Counted from the first letter of the stretch, positions 49,159-59,300 are shown. The stretch is DNA of 64,000 nucleotides from an uncultured Gammaproteobacteria bacterium (GCA_902595845.1 CACJRN010000002.1:1-64000); one strand, 5' to 3'. The notes: generated from the letters alone by a model not told the origin. Translations and numbers: made by a program.

Positions 49159-50609
49159 GTGTCACCTTTTGGTAATGAGATCTCAATTGATAGACCCCCA
49201 TGCTCAGATTTTGTCGCCTTAATTTTTCCAGAGTGTGCTTCTACGATTTCATGGCAAATTGCTAAACCGAGACCGGCGCCACCTTTTTCTCTCGATCTAG
49301 ATAACTCTTCCCTGAAGAAGCGATCAAATACTTTATCCATAACATCTGGATCAACACCTGGTTCTGAGTCACTGAATGTGATTAATATATCTTCTTTATT
49401 CTCTTTGAGTTGAATTTCAAGCTTTCCAGGCGAATCTGTATATCTCAATGTATTTTCAATTAGATTGGTGAATAACTGTTCTAATCGATAACTATCTCCA
49501 AGAAAAGCACCCTCTGTATCAATCAATTCCTTTATTTCTATTTCAGATGACTCTAATCTGTCTCGATATGATTCAATCACCTCTTTTAGACAAGAACCAA
49601 TATTCATCTCTCTCATTTGATATTTCATTGCACCCAAGTCAGCAAGGGTGAGCTCATATAAATCATTCACAAGATTATTGATTCTTTTTACCTCATGAGT
49701 CAGTGACTGAAGTGTTTCTTTGTCAAACTCTCTGATGCCATCTTCGACTGCCTCCAGTTCGCTTTTTAGAATTGCAATGGGTGTTCTGAGTTCGTGAGAA
49801 ATATCTGCAAGCCATTGCTTTTGAGACTCTGAGTTTTTATCCAATGTTTTAGCCAATATATTGAAGTCTCTTGATAGTTTTCCTAATTCATCTCTATTTT
49901 GAATGGATACTCTTGTTTTGAATTCACCACTGATCAAACTCCTGGTTCCTCGACCCAATTTCCTGATAGGTCCAGTTATATTCATTGTGAGCACGAGCGA
50001 TATGATTGCTGCAAAAAGGAGCCCAGCTATTGCTGAGAATCGAAGTGTTTGATTGTTTGATCTAGCAAAAGCCAAATCAATTTCTTCATACAACCTCTCA
50101 GAGATAATGAGTGCAAGCGTACCAATCTGCTCATTTTCAAATTTTATTGGAGAGAGTATGAATCGATCATTTAGGATCATCTCCAATGGCTCATTGGCTG
50201 AGATTTCATCAATTATGTCCTTATTGCCAATTACAATTTCTAGGTTTTCATCCAGGAGATATAGTCTTCCAGGTCTTTCAATGTCTTGATTTTTATTGAA
50301 TGAAAATCTGAACCTCCTTCGTTCGTTCACGACATTTGGAAGTATAATTAGATTCTCATCAAATGAACGTCTCTGTCTTAAAATAAGGTCTGCCATTCTC
50401 GGGTTTTCTCTAAGAAAGTCCCAAGTCTGCACTTCTGCATAATAATCCTCGATTTCTGATGCAAATGTTTGTAACTGTGCCGTTTCAATCCTGGTTACAA
50501 AGCGAAATAGATCACGTTCAAACGTATAGGTTCCTACAGCAAATATCATAAGCGTTACTGCACAAAAGCTCAGCCAATATGACAGAAAGAATTTTGGAAA
50601 AATTTTCAC
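49155..50609 (-). CDS. Sensor histidine kinase
   Basis: HAMP, H-box WLADISHELRTPIAILKSELEA, N-box LFTNLIENTLRYT, G-box GAGLGLAICHEIVEAHSG. Confidence 0.95.
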   Translation of the reverse strand: MKIFPKFFLSYWLSFCAVTLMIFAVGTYTFERDLFRFVTRIETAQLQTFASEIEDYYAEVQTWDFLRENPRMADLILRQRRSFDENLIILPNVVNERRRFRFSFNKNQDIERPGRLYLLDENLEIVIGNKDIIDEISANEPLEMILNDRFILSPIKFENEQIGTLALIISERLYEEIDLAFARSNNQTLRFSAIAGLLFAAIISLVLTMNITGPIRKLGRGTRSLISGEFKTRVSIQNRDELGKLSRDFNILAKTLDKNSESQKQWLADISHELRTPIAILKSELEAVEDGIREFDKETLQSLTHEVKRINNLVNDLYELTLADLGAMKYQMREMNIGSCLKEVIESYRDRLESSEIEIKELIDTEGAFLGDSYRLEQLFTNLIENTLRYTDSPGKLEIQLKENKEDILITFSDSEPGVDPDVMDKVFDRFFREELSRSREKGGAGLGLAICHEIVEAHSGKIKATKSEHGGLSIEISLPKGDT

Positions 50610-50743
50610 TTATATGCCCATCAATATGTCCAAATTATAAATTCATTATTACAGTTTAAATTTACAATTCATCTTTTCTTCATATTTACTTCAAGATTTA
50701 GGTGAAGAATGAAAATCATAAAAAAAATATTTGAGGGCCAAAT

Positions 50744-51190
50744 ATGAAAAATATGAAATACATATCATTTGCTATTGGAGCGATTCTCTACTTGGGTTCA
50801 ATGTCACTTCTAAACAATGCCTATGCACATGATCACAATGATCGCGGTATAAGGATGTTATTCCAAGACATGGATTTAACTGACGAACAAAGAAAAGAAG
50901 TCAGATCTATCATGTCTTCCAGTATCAAAGAAGGCAGGGGATTAAGAGCAGAGATGAGAGAGCAATCCATGGATGCCATGGATGAGCTTAAGAAAGGCAC
51001 TAAGGAGAAACTTTCCACGGTGCTTTCAGAAGAACAAATGGCTCAATTTGATAAGAACTCGAAACGCATGGAAAAACGAAAAGAAAAGATGCGTGATAAG
51101 AAAATGAAAGGCCATGGTAAAGGGAAAGATAAAGGGAAAAAGAAAAGGAATAAAAAACGACATAAAGGAAATAAGAAACACAAGAAGTAA
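50744..51190 (+). CDS. Spy/CpxP-like periplasmic protein with Lys/Arg-rich C-terminal tail
   Basis: Signal peptide; LFQDMDLTDEQRKEVRSIM and LSTVLSEEQMAQFDK LTxxQ-type blocks; divergent from the two-component genes. Confidence 0.75.
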   Translation: MKNMKYISFAIGAILYLGSMSLLNNAYAHDHNDRGIRMLFQDMDLTDEQRKEVRSIMSSSIKEGRGLRAEMREQSMDAMDELKKGTKEKLSTVLSEEQMAQFDKNSKRMEKRKEKMRDKKMKGHGKGKDKGKKKRNKKRHKGNKKHKK

Positions 51191-51219
51191 TAAAATTTGC
51201 CATAAAGGCAGAACCATAG

Positions 51220-51264
51220 CTAAGGCCAATCCGAACCCCTGACAGGATTGGCCTTAGTTTTTTA
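51220..51264 (+). terminator. Intrinsic terminator
   Basis: 13-bp stem CTAAGGCCAATCC/GGATTGGCCTTAG followed by TTTTTT. Confidence 0.92.
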
Positions 51265-51345
51265 TGTAATTATCTTTCAAATCTAAGCAAATCATCACCA
51301 CCTGTATTAACATAGCTTGTTGAAATAGAACAAAGGTATAGACAG

Positions 51346-52344
51346 ATGAAATTAATAGAATTAAATAATTTTGGCGATGAAGGTTTTCAACAAAACGAAA
51401 GAGGGACACCGACTCCATGCATTGGTGAAGTGGTCATCAAGGTGCATGCTGCGTCACTGAACTTCAGAGATTTCATGATTGCCAAAGGGCTTTATAACCC
51501 GAATATTGAATTACCTCTTGTCCCCCTTTCTGACGGAGCAGGAGAGATTGTAGCAGTTGGAAATGATGTCACAGAATACAATGTGGGTGATCGAGTGACT
51601 TCTGTATTCTGGCAGGATTGGAATGCAAATAACTCAAACCGAATGGTTTCAACTGGCTCAGATGCAGCTGGAGTTCTCTCTGAATATGCTGTTTTACCCA
51701 AAGAAGCTGTTCTACCCATACCTGAATACATGTCTTATCAAGAAGCATCAACCATACCCTGTGCCGCTGTGACTGCATGGACTTGCATCAAGGCAGCCAA
51801 TATTGGTCCTGGGGATACAGTCCTTCTTCTGGGAACAGGTGGTGTTTCTGTGCTTGCTTTACAGATTTTAAAAGCGATGCAAGCAAATGTGATTATTACG
51901 TCGAGCAGCAATGAAAAGTTGCAAAGAGCAAAGGAATTGGGAGCGGATCATACCATCAACTACAAAGAGAATCCTGAATGGGGAAGTGATGCGTTTGGAT
52001 TATCCAATGGAGGCGTTGACCTGGTCATTGAAATTGGTGGTGAGTCAACATTCCCACAAACGATTAATGCCCTCAAAATAGGTGGTCATATCAGTGTCAT
52101 CGGAGCCCTTGGTGGCATCAATGTTCAGTTAAATCTGATGCAGATGGTATTCAAGAACTTACATGTGCATGGAATCACAGTCGGAAGCAGGGAAGACCAT
52201 AGCGAGCTAAATCAATTTTTTGAAGAACATGAGATTCACCCGATCATCGGTAAAACAGTTGGCTTTGATGATGCGATAAATGAAATCTATGGCATGCCTT
52301 CAGGGTCCCATTTTGGCAAGATCGTGATTGATATCACCAATTAG
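51346..52344 (+). CDS. NAD(P)-dependent alcohol dehydrogenase/quinone oxidoreductase
   Basis: LVPLSDGAGEIVAVGNDVTEYNVGDRV and VLLLGTGGVSVLALQILKAM. Confidence 0.9.
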   Translation: MKLIELNNFGDEGFQQNERGTPTPCIGEVVIKVHAASLNFRDFMIAKGLYNPNIELPLVPLSDGAGEIVAVGNDVTEYNVGDRVTSVFWQDWNANNSNRMVSTGSDAAGVLSEYAVLPKEAVLPIPEYMSYQEASTIPCAAVTAWTCIKAANIGPGDTVLLLGTGGVSVLALQILKAMQANVIITSSSNEKLQRAKELGADHTINYKENPEWGSDAFGLSNGGVDLVIEIGGESTFPQTINALKIGGHISVIGALGGINVQLNLMQMVFKNLHVHGITVGSREDHSELNQFFEEHEIHPIIGKTVGFDDAINEIYGMPSGSHFGKIVIDITN

Positions 52345-52361
52345 GAATTTGGAGGTCTAGT

Positions 52362-52973
52362 ATTTCTAACCTTCTAGAAATTAAAAGCGCATGCCTTTAT
52401 CGAGATGATACACCAATATTCATCGATATAGATTTTAATATAGATGATGGTAAGCAAGCCTTGATCAAAGGTGCCAACGGCAGCGGTAAGACCAGTCTCA
52501 TAAGATCAATCTGTGGATTTACAGAGCTCAGTGAAGGGCATATCAAATGGAATCAGCTAACAATTAATGACATTGATTCATCTTTTCAGAATGAAATTGC
52601 ATACCTTGGCCATAAGAATGGACTGATCAATGAAATTTCAGCAATTGATAACATAACTATGAATCCCAATGTTGGGGATTTAAAAGAATTGAACGACTTG
52701 GTCTCGGGTTTTAATTTAGATTCTGTCTTGGATAAACCGGTTGAAATTCTTTCCAGCGGACAAGCAAAGAAAACTGCTCTCATTGGTCTAATTTTATCTA
52801 AGCGATCAGTGTGGATAATGGATGAACCATATGCGAATCTTGACCAGGCATCAATCGAATATCTAACTCATAGAATGGATTTACATACTCAGAGTAAAGG
52901 AATGATCATTCGAACATCAAACCAAGGTGATTTATCAGAATCTCCCAAATTAGACATTGTATTGGAGTCATAG
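52362..52973 (+). CDS. ccmA: Heme exporter ATP-binding protein CcmA, apparent ATT start
   Basis: Walker A KGANGSGKTSL, ILSSGQAKKTALIGLIL, WIMDEPYANLD; in-frame extension upstream of 52461 gives SNLLEIKSACLYRDDTPIFIDIDFNIDDGKQALIKGANG preceded by ATT and GGAGG. Confidence 0.85.
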   Translation: MSNLLEIKSACLYRDDTPIFIDIDFNIDDGKQALIKGANGSGKTSLIRSICGFTELSEGHIKWNQLTINDIDSSFQNEIAYLGHKNGLINEISAIDNITMNPNVGDLKELNDLVSGFNLDSVLDKPVEILSSGQAKKTALIGLILSKRSVWIMDEPYANLDQASIEYLTHRMDLHTQSKGMIIRTSNQGDLSESPKLDIVLES

Positions 52974-53638
52974 TGGAGAGTTATTTTCAATTATTTTTCC
53001 GAGAAACAAAGGTTGCCGTAAAACGATGGACCGATGTTCTAACAGGAATCATTCTATTTTTTCTGACTGCAATATTGTTCCCACTAATCAGTGATTCTGG
53101 AAAAGATTTTTTGTTGTCCATCGTTGGACCCATCATGATGTTTTCTTCTTTTTTTGCATCATTGCTATCGATGCAAAATATGTTCAAGGCAGATTTTCAG
53201 AATGGAACCATTGAACAATTGTTGCTCTCAAAGAAATCATTTGTAGGATTGATCTTCACAAAAACACTCGCCTTTTGGCTTTTTACATCTTTACCTCTTA
53301 TTCTGGTTTCAGGTTTGATTGCTTCGATTTATTTCGTGACAGGCAAAGACATTTTAATCATACAGATGACACTTTTTCTCTCAACGATGACAATGATAAA
53401 TATCAATGCTTTCACCGCTGCAATCACACTTGGTATTAGATATCCTGGCGCCTTGATGACACTGATTATTACGCCAATAACACTTCCAATTTTAATATTT
53501 GGATCTAAAGCCATAGAGAATTCAATTTTAGGGTTGGATATTTCTGGACCACTTTATTTTCTTACAGGTATGATGATGCTCAGTTTATTTCTTGGGCCTT
53601 GGATAACAGCCTCAGCACTCAAAATATCAATGGATTAG
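52973..53638 (+). CDS. ccmB: Heme exporter membrane protein CcmB
   Basis: Position between ccmA and ccmC; six-TM CcmB-like sequence; GTG start overlapping the ccmA stop. Confidence 0.93.
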   Translation: MESYFQLFFRETKVAVKRWTDVLTGIILFFLTAILFPLISDSGKDFLLSIVGPIMMFSSFFASLLSMQNMFKADFQNGTIEQLLLSKKSFVGLIFTKTLAFWLFTSLPLILVSGLIASIYFVTGKDILIIQMTLFLSTMTMININAFTAAITLGIRYPGALMTLIITPITLPILIFGSKAIENSILGLDISGPLYFLTGMMMLSLFLGPWITASALKISMD

Positions 53639-53641
53639 AGC

Positions 53642-54370
53642 ATGGGTTTAAAAGCAATATATAAATATGGTTCCCCTCCAAATTTTTATAGATTTGTGAC
53701 AAGACTAGAACCATGGTGCCTTTATTTTGGTCTTTTATTGATCCTTATAGGGTCCGCCGGTGGATTATTTTTAGCACCAAAAGATTATCAGATGGGTGAT
53801 GCATTCAGGATCATTTATTTTCATGTACCCAGTGCTTATTTATCAATGAGTGCTTATGCTGCAATGGGTTTTGCATCAATCATAGGAATCGTTTGGAGAT
53901 CTAATGTGGCGTTCTCAGTTGCTAAGAGCATTGCACCATTTGGAGCATTGATGACCACTATCGCACTTCTCACAGGGATGCTATGGGGCAAACCCATGTG
54001 GGGAACTGCTTGGGTTTGGGATGCCAGACTGACTTCTGAATTTATTTTGCTATTGCTTTATCTTGGTTACATCACACTCCATGCTTCAATCAGAGAACAG
54101 AAAAAAGCCGATCGCTCAGCATCTCTTGTTGCAATCTTAGGCATCATCAATTTACCGATCATTCATTACTCTGTTGTTTGGTGGAATACGCTTCATCAAG
54201 CATCAACCATTTCTAAACTTGACTCTCCATCGATTGTCGGAGAAATGCTATGGCCTCTCTTGGTGATGATCATTGGATACATGTTCTTTTTTGTTGCAGT
54301 GATCTGCAGGGCAAGCTCAGCCGAAGTATTGAAGAGAGAAAAAAGATCAAGCTGGGTAAAAGCAATATGA
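53642..54370 (+). CDS. ccmC: Heme exporter protein CcmC
   Basis: IIYFHVPSAYLSMSAY, MWGTAWVWDARLTSEFILLLLYLGY tryptophan-rich motif. Confidence 0.97.
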   Translation: MGLKAIYKYGSPPNFYRFVTRLEPWCLYFGLLLILIGSAGGLFLAPKDYQMGDAFRIIYFHVPSAYLSMSAYAAMGFASIIGIVWRSNVAFSVAKSIAPFGALMTTIALLTGMLWGKPMWGTAWVWDARLTSEFILLLLYLGYITLHASIREQKKADRSASLVAILGIINLPIIHYSVVWWNTLHQASTISKLDSPSIVGEMLWPLLVMIIGYMFFFVAVICRASSAEVLKREKRSSWVKAI

Positions 54371-54379
54371 GGATAAAAT

Positions 54380-54529
54380 ATGAGTATATTTGATATGGAG
54401 GGATATAATTTTTATGTTTGGACTTCGGTCTTTATTTCATTCCTCGCGCTTTTCTTGGCTTACTATGATGCTCTAAAGAAACACAAAGATGTCGTCAAAA
54501 TGATAAAAAACAGGAATCAGTCAGAATAA
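54380..54529 (+). CDS. ccmD: Heme exporter protein CcmD (49 aa)
   Basis: MSIFDMEGYNFYVWTSVFISFLALFLAYYDALKKHKDVVKMIKNRNQSE; typical CcmD layout between ccmC and ccmE; absent from the ORF track. Confidence 0.9.
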   Translation: MSIFDMEGYNFYVWTSVFISFLALFLAYYDALKKHKDVVKMIKNRNQSE

Positions 54530-54530
54530 G

Positions 54531-54953
54531 ATGCTACCTCGCCACAAAAGATTCATTGGAATTTTAGCGACACTCATTGGTGTGGCCGTGGCAGTCAGTC
54601 TGATTTTGGCGTCATTCCAGGACAACTTGCTTTACTATGTGACACCAAGTGAAGCAATTGAAAATATAGAGGATGACCAATCAAAATTCCGAGTAGGCGG
54701 TTTGGTAGAAGTAGGCAGTTTTAAACGATCTGAAGGCAGTCTAAAATCTAGATTCATACTCACGGATGGGTTTGAGAGCATCGAGGTCAACTATACTGGG
54801 ATTTTGCCTGATTTATTCAGAGAAGGGCAAGGCATCATAGTCACAGGAAGCTTCAACAAAATGAAGGTTTTCATAGCAAGTGAGGTGCTTGCAAAACATG
54901 ATGAGAATTATATGCCTCCTGATATCCACCCCATGAACGAGTCGTCTTCATGA
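54531..54953 (+). CDS. ccmE: Cytochrome c maturation heme chaperone CcmE
   Basis: FRVGGLVEVGSFKR, VNYTGILPDLFREGQGIIVTG, LAKHDENYMPPD (heme-binding His). Confidence 0.97.
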   Translation: MLPRHKRFIGILATLIGVAVAVSLILASFQDNLLYYVTPSEAIENIEDDQSKFRVGGLVEVGSFKRSEGSLKSRFILTDGFESIEVNYTGILPDLFREGQGIIVTGSFNKMKVFIASEVLAKHDENYMPPDIHPMNESSS

Positions 54954-56854
54954 TCCCAGAGTTAGGCCAAATTTTTTTGGTAGCTGCCCTTGCATCTGCT
55001 TTATTTCAGTTTCTAGGTGGGATCAGTCCACTATTAAATAAAATTGAAAACATAGAGACATTCATTGACAGAGTCACAACGTTTCAAACAATCTCTCTCG
55101 TGATTTGTTTTGCTTTGCTAACGACTTCATTTCTACAAGATGATTTTTCAGTTTTATATGTTGCTTCAAATTCCAATACAGCATTGCCCATTGGATATAA
55201 ATTTGCAGCCGTTTGGGGTGGTCACGAGGGATCATTATTGCTATGGGTTTTGATACTCTCATTATGGACATTGCTTCTCTCAAAAGACAAAGCACTTAAG
55301 TCATCACCTGATCTAAGAATCCAGTCTCTTTCTATACTTGGTTTAATCAGCCTGGGCTTTCTTATCTTTATTCTATACACTTCGAATCCGTTTGAACGCT
55401 TATTCCCCATTCCACTTCAAGGAAGGGGTCTAAATCCTCTTCTTCAGGATCCTGCATTGGTCATTCATCCGCCTACATTGTATGCAGGCTATGTGGGTTT
55501 AGCAGTGCCATTTTCTCTCGCAGTTTCTTCGTTATTGACTGTGAATAACCATCAGTGGGCAAAGCATGCAAGAAGCTGGACCATTTTATCTTGGATGTTC
55601 CTAACTGGCGGCATCGCTCTTGGAAGTTGGTGGGCATATTATGAATTGGGTTGGGGTGGATGGTGGTTCTGGGATCCAGTGGAAAATGCATCATTGATGC
55701 CATGGTTTATTGCAACGGCATTGATGCATTCATTGATTGTTACTGAGAAGAGGGAATTATTTAATGGTTTCAGCACACTTCTTGCCATTACTGCTTTTTC
55801 TTTAAGTCTTTTGGGCACATTCTTGGTTCGTTCTGGTGTTCTAATATCTGTTCACTCTTTTGCATCTGACCCTCAAAGAGGCCTTTTTATTTTAGTTCTG
55901 CTCGCATTTTTTTCAGGTTCAGCATTGATGATCTACTCGGTCAAACAAAAGAAGAACAAACAAGAAAAACTTCACCCATTATCGAGAGAATCTCTTTTGC
56001 TTTTAAACAATGTTTTCCTATGTGCTTCTGCAGGCTTGGTTTTGATAGGTACGATTTATCCATTGATTCTTGAAATGCTTGATCTGGGGAAAATATCAGT
56101 TGGACCGCCGTATTTTAATTTTGTAATTTTATTTCCGTTTATCCCTTTATTGATTTCTATTGGAGTCGCTGTATTTTCAAATTGGAGTCATGACTCAAAG
56201 AATTTAATTAAAAAAGTATCACCGATTATCTTGGGTGCTATTGTATTGAGCCTTTTGTTTCCATTGATTTATGGTTGGGCGTCACTTCTTACGCTAGTCG
56301 GAGTCCTTTTGGCACTATGGACCATACTCACTGGAGTATCGCCCCTTATTAAAAATCAGTTTTCAATCAATAAAAGCATGACTTATATGCCAATGATGCT
56401 TGGTCATATTGGCTTGGGTTTGATGATACTGGGGATAACAGTAACCAGTTCATATGGAATCACATTTGATGACAGCATGGGCATCGAGCAGTCCTCAACT
56501 GTCGGTGATTATGAGTTTAGGCTGACTGAAATCGGAAAACGAAATGGGCCAAATTATCTCGCTCAATATGCCACCATAGAAATCAGTAAAGATGGGGAAT
56601 ACATAGAGACTGTATATCCAGAAAAGAGAGTATATGATTCTTCAACAATGGGTATGACAGAAGCTGGGATAGAGGCAAACCTATTTAGAGATCTTTTCAT
56701 TGCAATTGGAGAGGACATCGGTGGTGGTTCATGGAGTATGCATCTTCAATACAAACCACTCTTAAGGCTTATATGGTATGGACCAATTGTCATGATGATG
56801 GGTGGTTTAATCAGGGTATTTTTAAGCAAAAGAACTATTGGGAGCTCCCAATGA
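54950..56854 (+). CDS. ccmF: Cytochrome c heme lyase CcmF
   Basis: WGGHEGSLLLWVLILS, GWGGWWFWDPVENASLMPW. Confidence 0.97.
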   Translation: MIPELGQIFLVAALASALFQFLGGISPLLNKIENIETFIDRVTTFQTISLVICFALLTTSFLQDDFSVLYVASNSNTALPIGYKFAAVWGGHEGSLLLWVLILSLWTLLLSKDKALKSSPDLRIQSLSILGLISLGFLIFILYTSNPFERLFPIPLQGRGLNPLLQDPALVIHPPTLYAGYVGLAVPFSLAVSSLLTVNNHQWAKHARSWTILSWMFLTGGIALGSWWAYYELGWGGWWFWDPVENASLMPWFIATALMHSLIVTEKRELFNGFSTLLAITAFSLSLLGTFLVRSGVLISVHSFASDPQRGLFILVLLAFFSGSALMIYSVKQKKNKQEKLHPLSRESLLLLNNVFLCASAGLVLIGTIYPLILEMLDLGKISVGPPYFNFVILFPFIPLLISIGVAVFSNWSHDSKNLIKKVSPIILGAIVLSLLFPLIYGWASLLTLVGVLLALWTILTGVSPLIKNQFSINKSMTYMPMMLGHIGLGLMILGITVTSSYGITFDDSMGIEQSSTVGDYEFRLTEIGKRNGPNYLAQYATIEISKDGEYIETVYPEKRVYDSSTMGMTEAGIEANLFRDLFIAIGEDIGGGSWSMHLQYKPLLRLIWYGPIVMMMGGLIRVFLSKRTIGSSQ

Positions 56855-57375
56855 CCAGACGAATACTGCCTCTCGTTATTTTTTTTGTATTAATGGGGTT
56901 TCTGGCTCAGAGCTTATTTGATTCTGATTCTGAGTTGCCATCACCACTCATTGGAAAGTCGATTCCTCAATTCACACTTCAGAACCTAATCACAGAAGAA
57001 ATGTATAGCAATGAGGAAATAATTGGTGAGATATCCCTGATAAATGTTTGGGCAACTTGGTGCGTGGGTTGTGAGATTGAGCATGAATTTCTTGTCGAGC
57101 TGAGCCAAGATGAAAACCTTGATATACCAATCATAGGATTGAATTGGAAAGATGATGATCAGCTTGCAAAGTTATGGTTAAACCAATTGGGTGATCCATA
57201 TTCCATTGTCTTAAAAGATCCCGAAGGTAAAACAGCAATTGATTTTGGAGTCTATGGAGCACCAGAAACCTTCTTGATCGACTCCAATGGCATCATACGC
57301 TTCAAACACATTGGCCCATTAGATAGGGAAATATTTGAAAGAGATATACTGCCTGTACTTGGTGAATTGAATTGA
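56851..57375 (+). CDS. ccmG: Thiol:disulfide interchange protein CcmG/DsbE
   Basis: LINVWATWCVGCEIEHEFL (WCVGC active site), GVYGAPETFLID; start moved from 56731 to ATG 56851 (ATGA overlap with ccmF). Confidence 0.95.
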   Translation: MTRRILPLVIFFVLMGFLAQSLFDSDSELPSPLIGKSIPQFTLQNLITEEMYSNEEIIGEISLINVWATWCVGCEIEHEFLVELSQDENLDIPIIGLNWKDDDQLAKLWLNQLGDPYSIVLKDPEGKTAIDFGVYGAPETFLIDSNGIIRFKHIGPLDREIFERDILPVLGELN

Positions 57376-57737
57376 TTAGAAGGGCTACATTTTTTTTATT
57401 TATGATGTTTTTTACTTCAGGCATCAGTGCCAATGAGCTTGATACAAATGATCAAATGAGATATCAATCACTCATTCAAGAAGTTCGATGCTTGGTCTGT
57501 CAAAATCAATCAGTTGCTGAATCAAATGCAGAGTTGGCCAAAGATCTTCGTCGCGAGATCAAATTACAAATTCAAGATGGTAAATCTGATATCGAAATAA
57601 AAACATACCTACTTGATCGCTATGGCGAGTTCATACTCTATGAGCCTGCTTTTACTCAAAAGACATTCTTTCTTTGGTTTTCACCCATTATTTTGTTGCT
57701 GATGTTTTATGGTTGGTTTAGAAAAATAGGAAATTAA
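57372..57737 (+). CDS. ccmH: Cytochrome c maturation protein CcmH
   Basis: VRCLVCQNQSVAESNAELAKDLRREI, LLDRYGEFILYEP; TTG start. Confidence 0.97.
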   Translation: MIRRATFFLFMMFFTSGISANELDTNDQMRYQSLIQEVRCLVCQNQSVAESNAELAKDLRREIKLQIQDGKSDIEIKTYLLDRYGEFILYEPAFTQKTFFLWFSPIILLLMFYGWFRKIGN

Positions 57738-58406
57738 ATGTTCAGCGATCCCATATTTATATCCCTCACTTTTCTGGCATGCATGGGCTTATTGTATTGT
57801 TCTAGTATTCTGATCAATGCCTTAGGCTCAACTTCTATGAAATACAGTGCTTTCTTTATTGCATTTTTGTTTATTTCATCATTTGTATATCTAAATTATG
57901 AAGCGGTTTCAAACTTCACTGAAAGCCAACAAGCAACAAACGAGCAACTCAATAATTCTGTTGAGAAATTAGAAGAATTTCTTATCAAGAATCCTGATGA
58001 CTTGAGAGTGATCAAGGCTCTTGGATCACACTATATTAAATCAGGTAGATTTGAGTTGGCGTATGAAAAATTCTTGAAAGGCTATCAAATCTTGGATGAG
58101 AATTCTGATTTTGAGATTAATCTTGGTTTAATTGAGTCGACTTTGATGTTAAGACCCACTGATTTTCCATATGACATCGATCAATTGATTGAAGAGACTT
58201 TGATGATGAATCCAGAGAATACTCAAATTCTTTGGCTCTCTGGACTCATTGCAATGGGAAGAGGGGATACTCAGCTCACAATTGAAAGATGGTCAGGACT
58301 GGTTGATAATCCTGAGGTATCATTAGAGATACAAAATTCGATTTCTACACAACTTGAACAACTAAAAAGAATGGAAGAGGGGATTGCGATACTAAATGAT
58401 CAGTGA
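57738..58406 (+). CDS. ccmI: CcmI/CycH-like TPR protein
   Basis: Two TM segments followed by TPR region (LIKNPDDLRVIKALGSHYIKSGRFELAYEKFLKGYQI), directly after ccmH. Confidence 0.82.
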   Translation: MFSDPIFISLTFLACMGLLYCSSILINALGSTSMKYSAFFIAFLFISSFVYLNYEAVSNFTESQQATNEQLNNSVEKLEEFLIKNPDDLRVIKALGSHYIKSGRFELAYEKFLKGYQILDENSDFEINLGLIESTLMLRPTDFPYDIDQLIEETLMMNPENTQILWLSGLIAMGRGDTQLTIERWSGLVDNPEVSLEIQNSISTQLEQLKRMEEGIAILNDQ

Positions 58407-58734
58407 AAAAGAATACAGGTACTATCAAAGATTACATCAAAACCGACTGAATTTAGTCATTCACATTTTTGGCTCAATGATGTTTATAACTGGTAATATT
58501 CTGATGCTGATCGGGCTCTTTAATTTCATCGATTCCTCTCAAATATTTATGGGCTTTTCTTTGATACTTTTAGCAATCATACTTCAGGGAATTGGTCATC
58601 AGTTTGAGCCTGAACAATTTGATGGTTTTAAAGGTCCACTGGATTTTGTGAAGACATTTTATCTGGAACTGATTGTATTCTTCCCGGCATTTCTATTCTC
58701 ACCTTACTTCATGGAAAACTGGAATAAAAAATGA
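58396..58734 (+). CDS. Mpo1/DUF962-like membrane protein
   Basis: RYYQRLHQNRLNLVIHIFGSMMF, ILQGIGHQFEPEQFDGFKGPLDFVKTFYLE. Confidence 0.72.
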   Translation: MISEKEYRYYQRLHQNRLNLVIHIFGSMMFITGNILMLIGLFNFIDSSQIFMGFSLILLAIILQGIGHQFEPEQFDGFKGPLDFVKTFYLELIVFFPAFLFSPYFMENWNKK

Positions 58735-59300
58735 AGCTTGTAGGATCAATTTTTACAATACTGATTGTTTTATTCACGAATAAAGCAGTATTCTCTCATA
58801 CCAATCAGGAACCAGTTTTTGATGTTTCAAAGCAAGAGATTGTCTTTCGAAGAACCACACTCATAGTCAGAAATATAGAAACATCTCTCAAGCTCTATAA
58901 AGATGCATTAGGGATGGAGGTTGTATATGACAACATTTTGACATCCAGAGATGGAAGTCAATCAAGATTGATTTTCTTAAAAACAAAGGACGAACATGTT
59001 GGAATATTGGGCCTTTGGGAATTGGATTATGGCAGTCCATCATCCGATAGGAGAAATCTTCCTGTAGAACGTAAAGCCTTTGTTCCACAGGGCAATATTC
59101 ATCTTTTTAATACAAATGATCTTGATAAAAAATGGGAGAGGGTAATTGAGGTTCCTGGAGTAGAGGTTTACAGAGAGCCAACTTATAGAGAATACCCCTC
59201 ATATGATGGTTTAGATGTAATCAAAGTAAATGTTTCAATCATCTACGATCCAGATGGAAACATGATTGAGTTAAACCAACTATTGACACCAATAAAATAA
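58731..59300 (+). CDS. Secreted VOC/glyoxalase-like protein
   Basis: RTTLIVRNIETSLKLYKDALGMEVVYD ... IIYDPDGNMIELNQL. Confidence 0.87.
   Translation: MKLVGSIFTILIVLFTNKAVFSHTNQEPVFDVSKQEIVFRRTTLIVRNIETSLKLYKDALGMEVVYDNILTSRDGSQSRLIFLKTKDEHVGILGLWELDYGSPSSDRRNLPVERKAFVPQGNIHLFNTNDLDKKWERVIEVPGVEVYREPTYREYPSYDGLDVIKVNVSIIYDPDGNMIELNQLLTPIK

Noticed and set aside
51000-51229. Hydrophobic minus-strand ORFs over the Lys-rich gene tail
   Set aside because: Antisense of AAR/AAG-rich codons naturally gives Phe/Leu/Ser-rich hydrophobic frames
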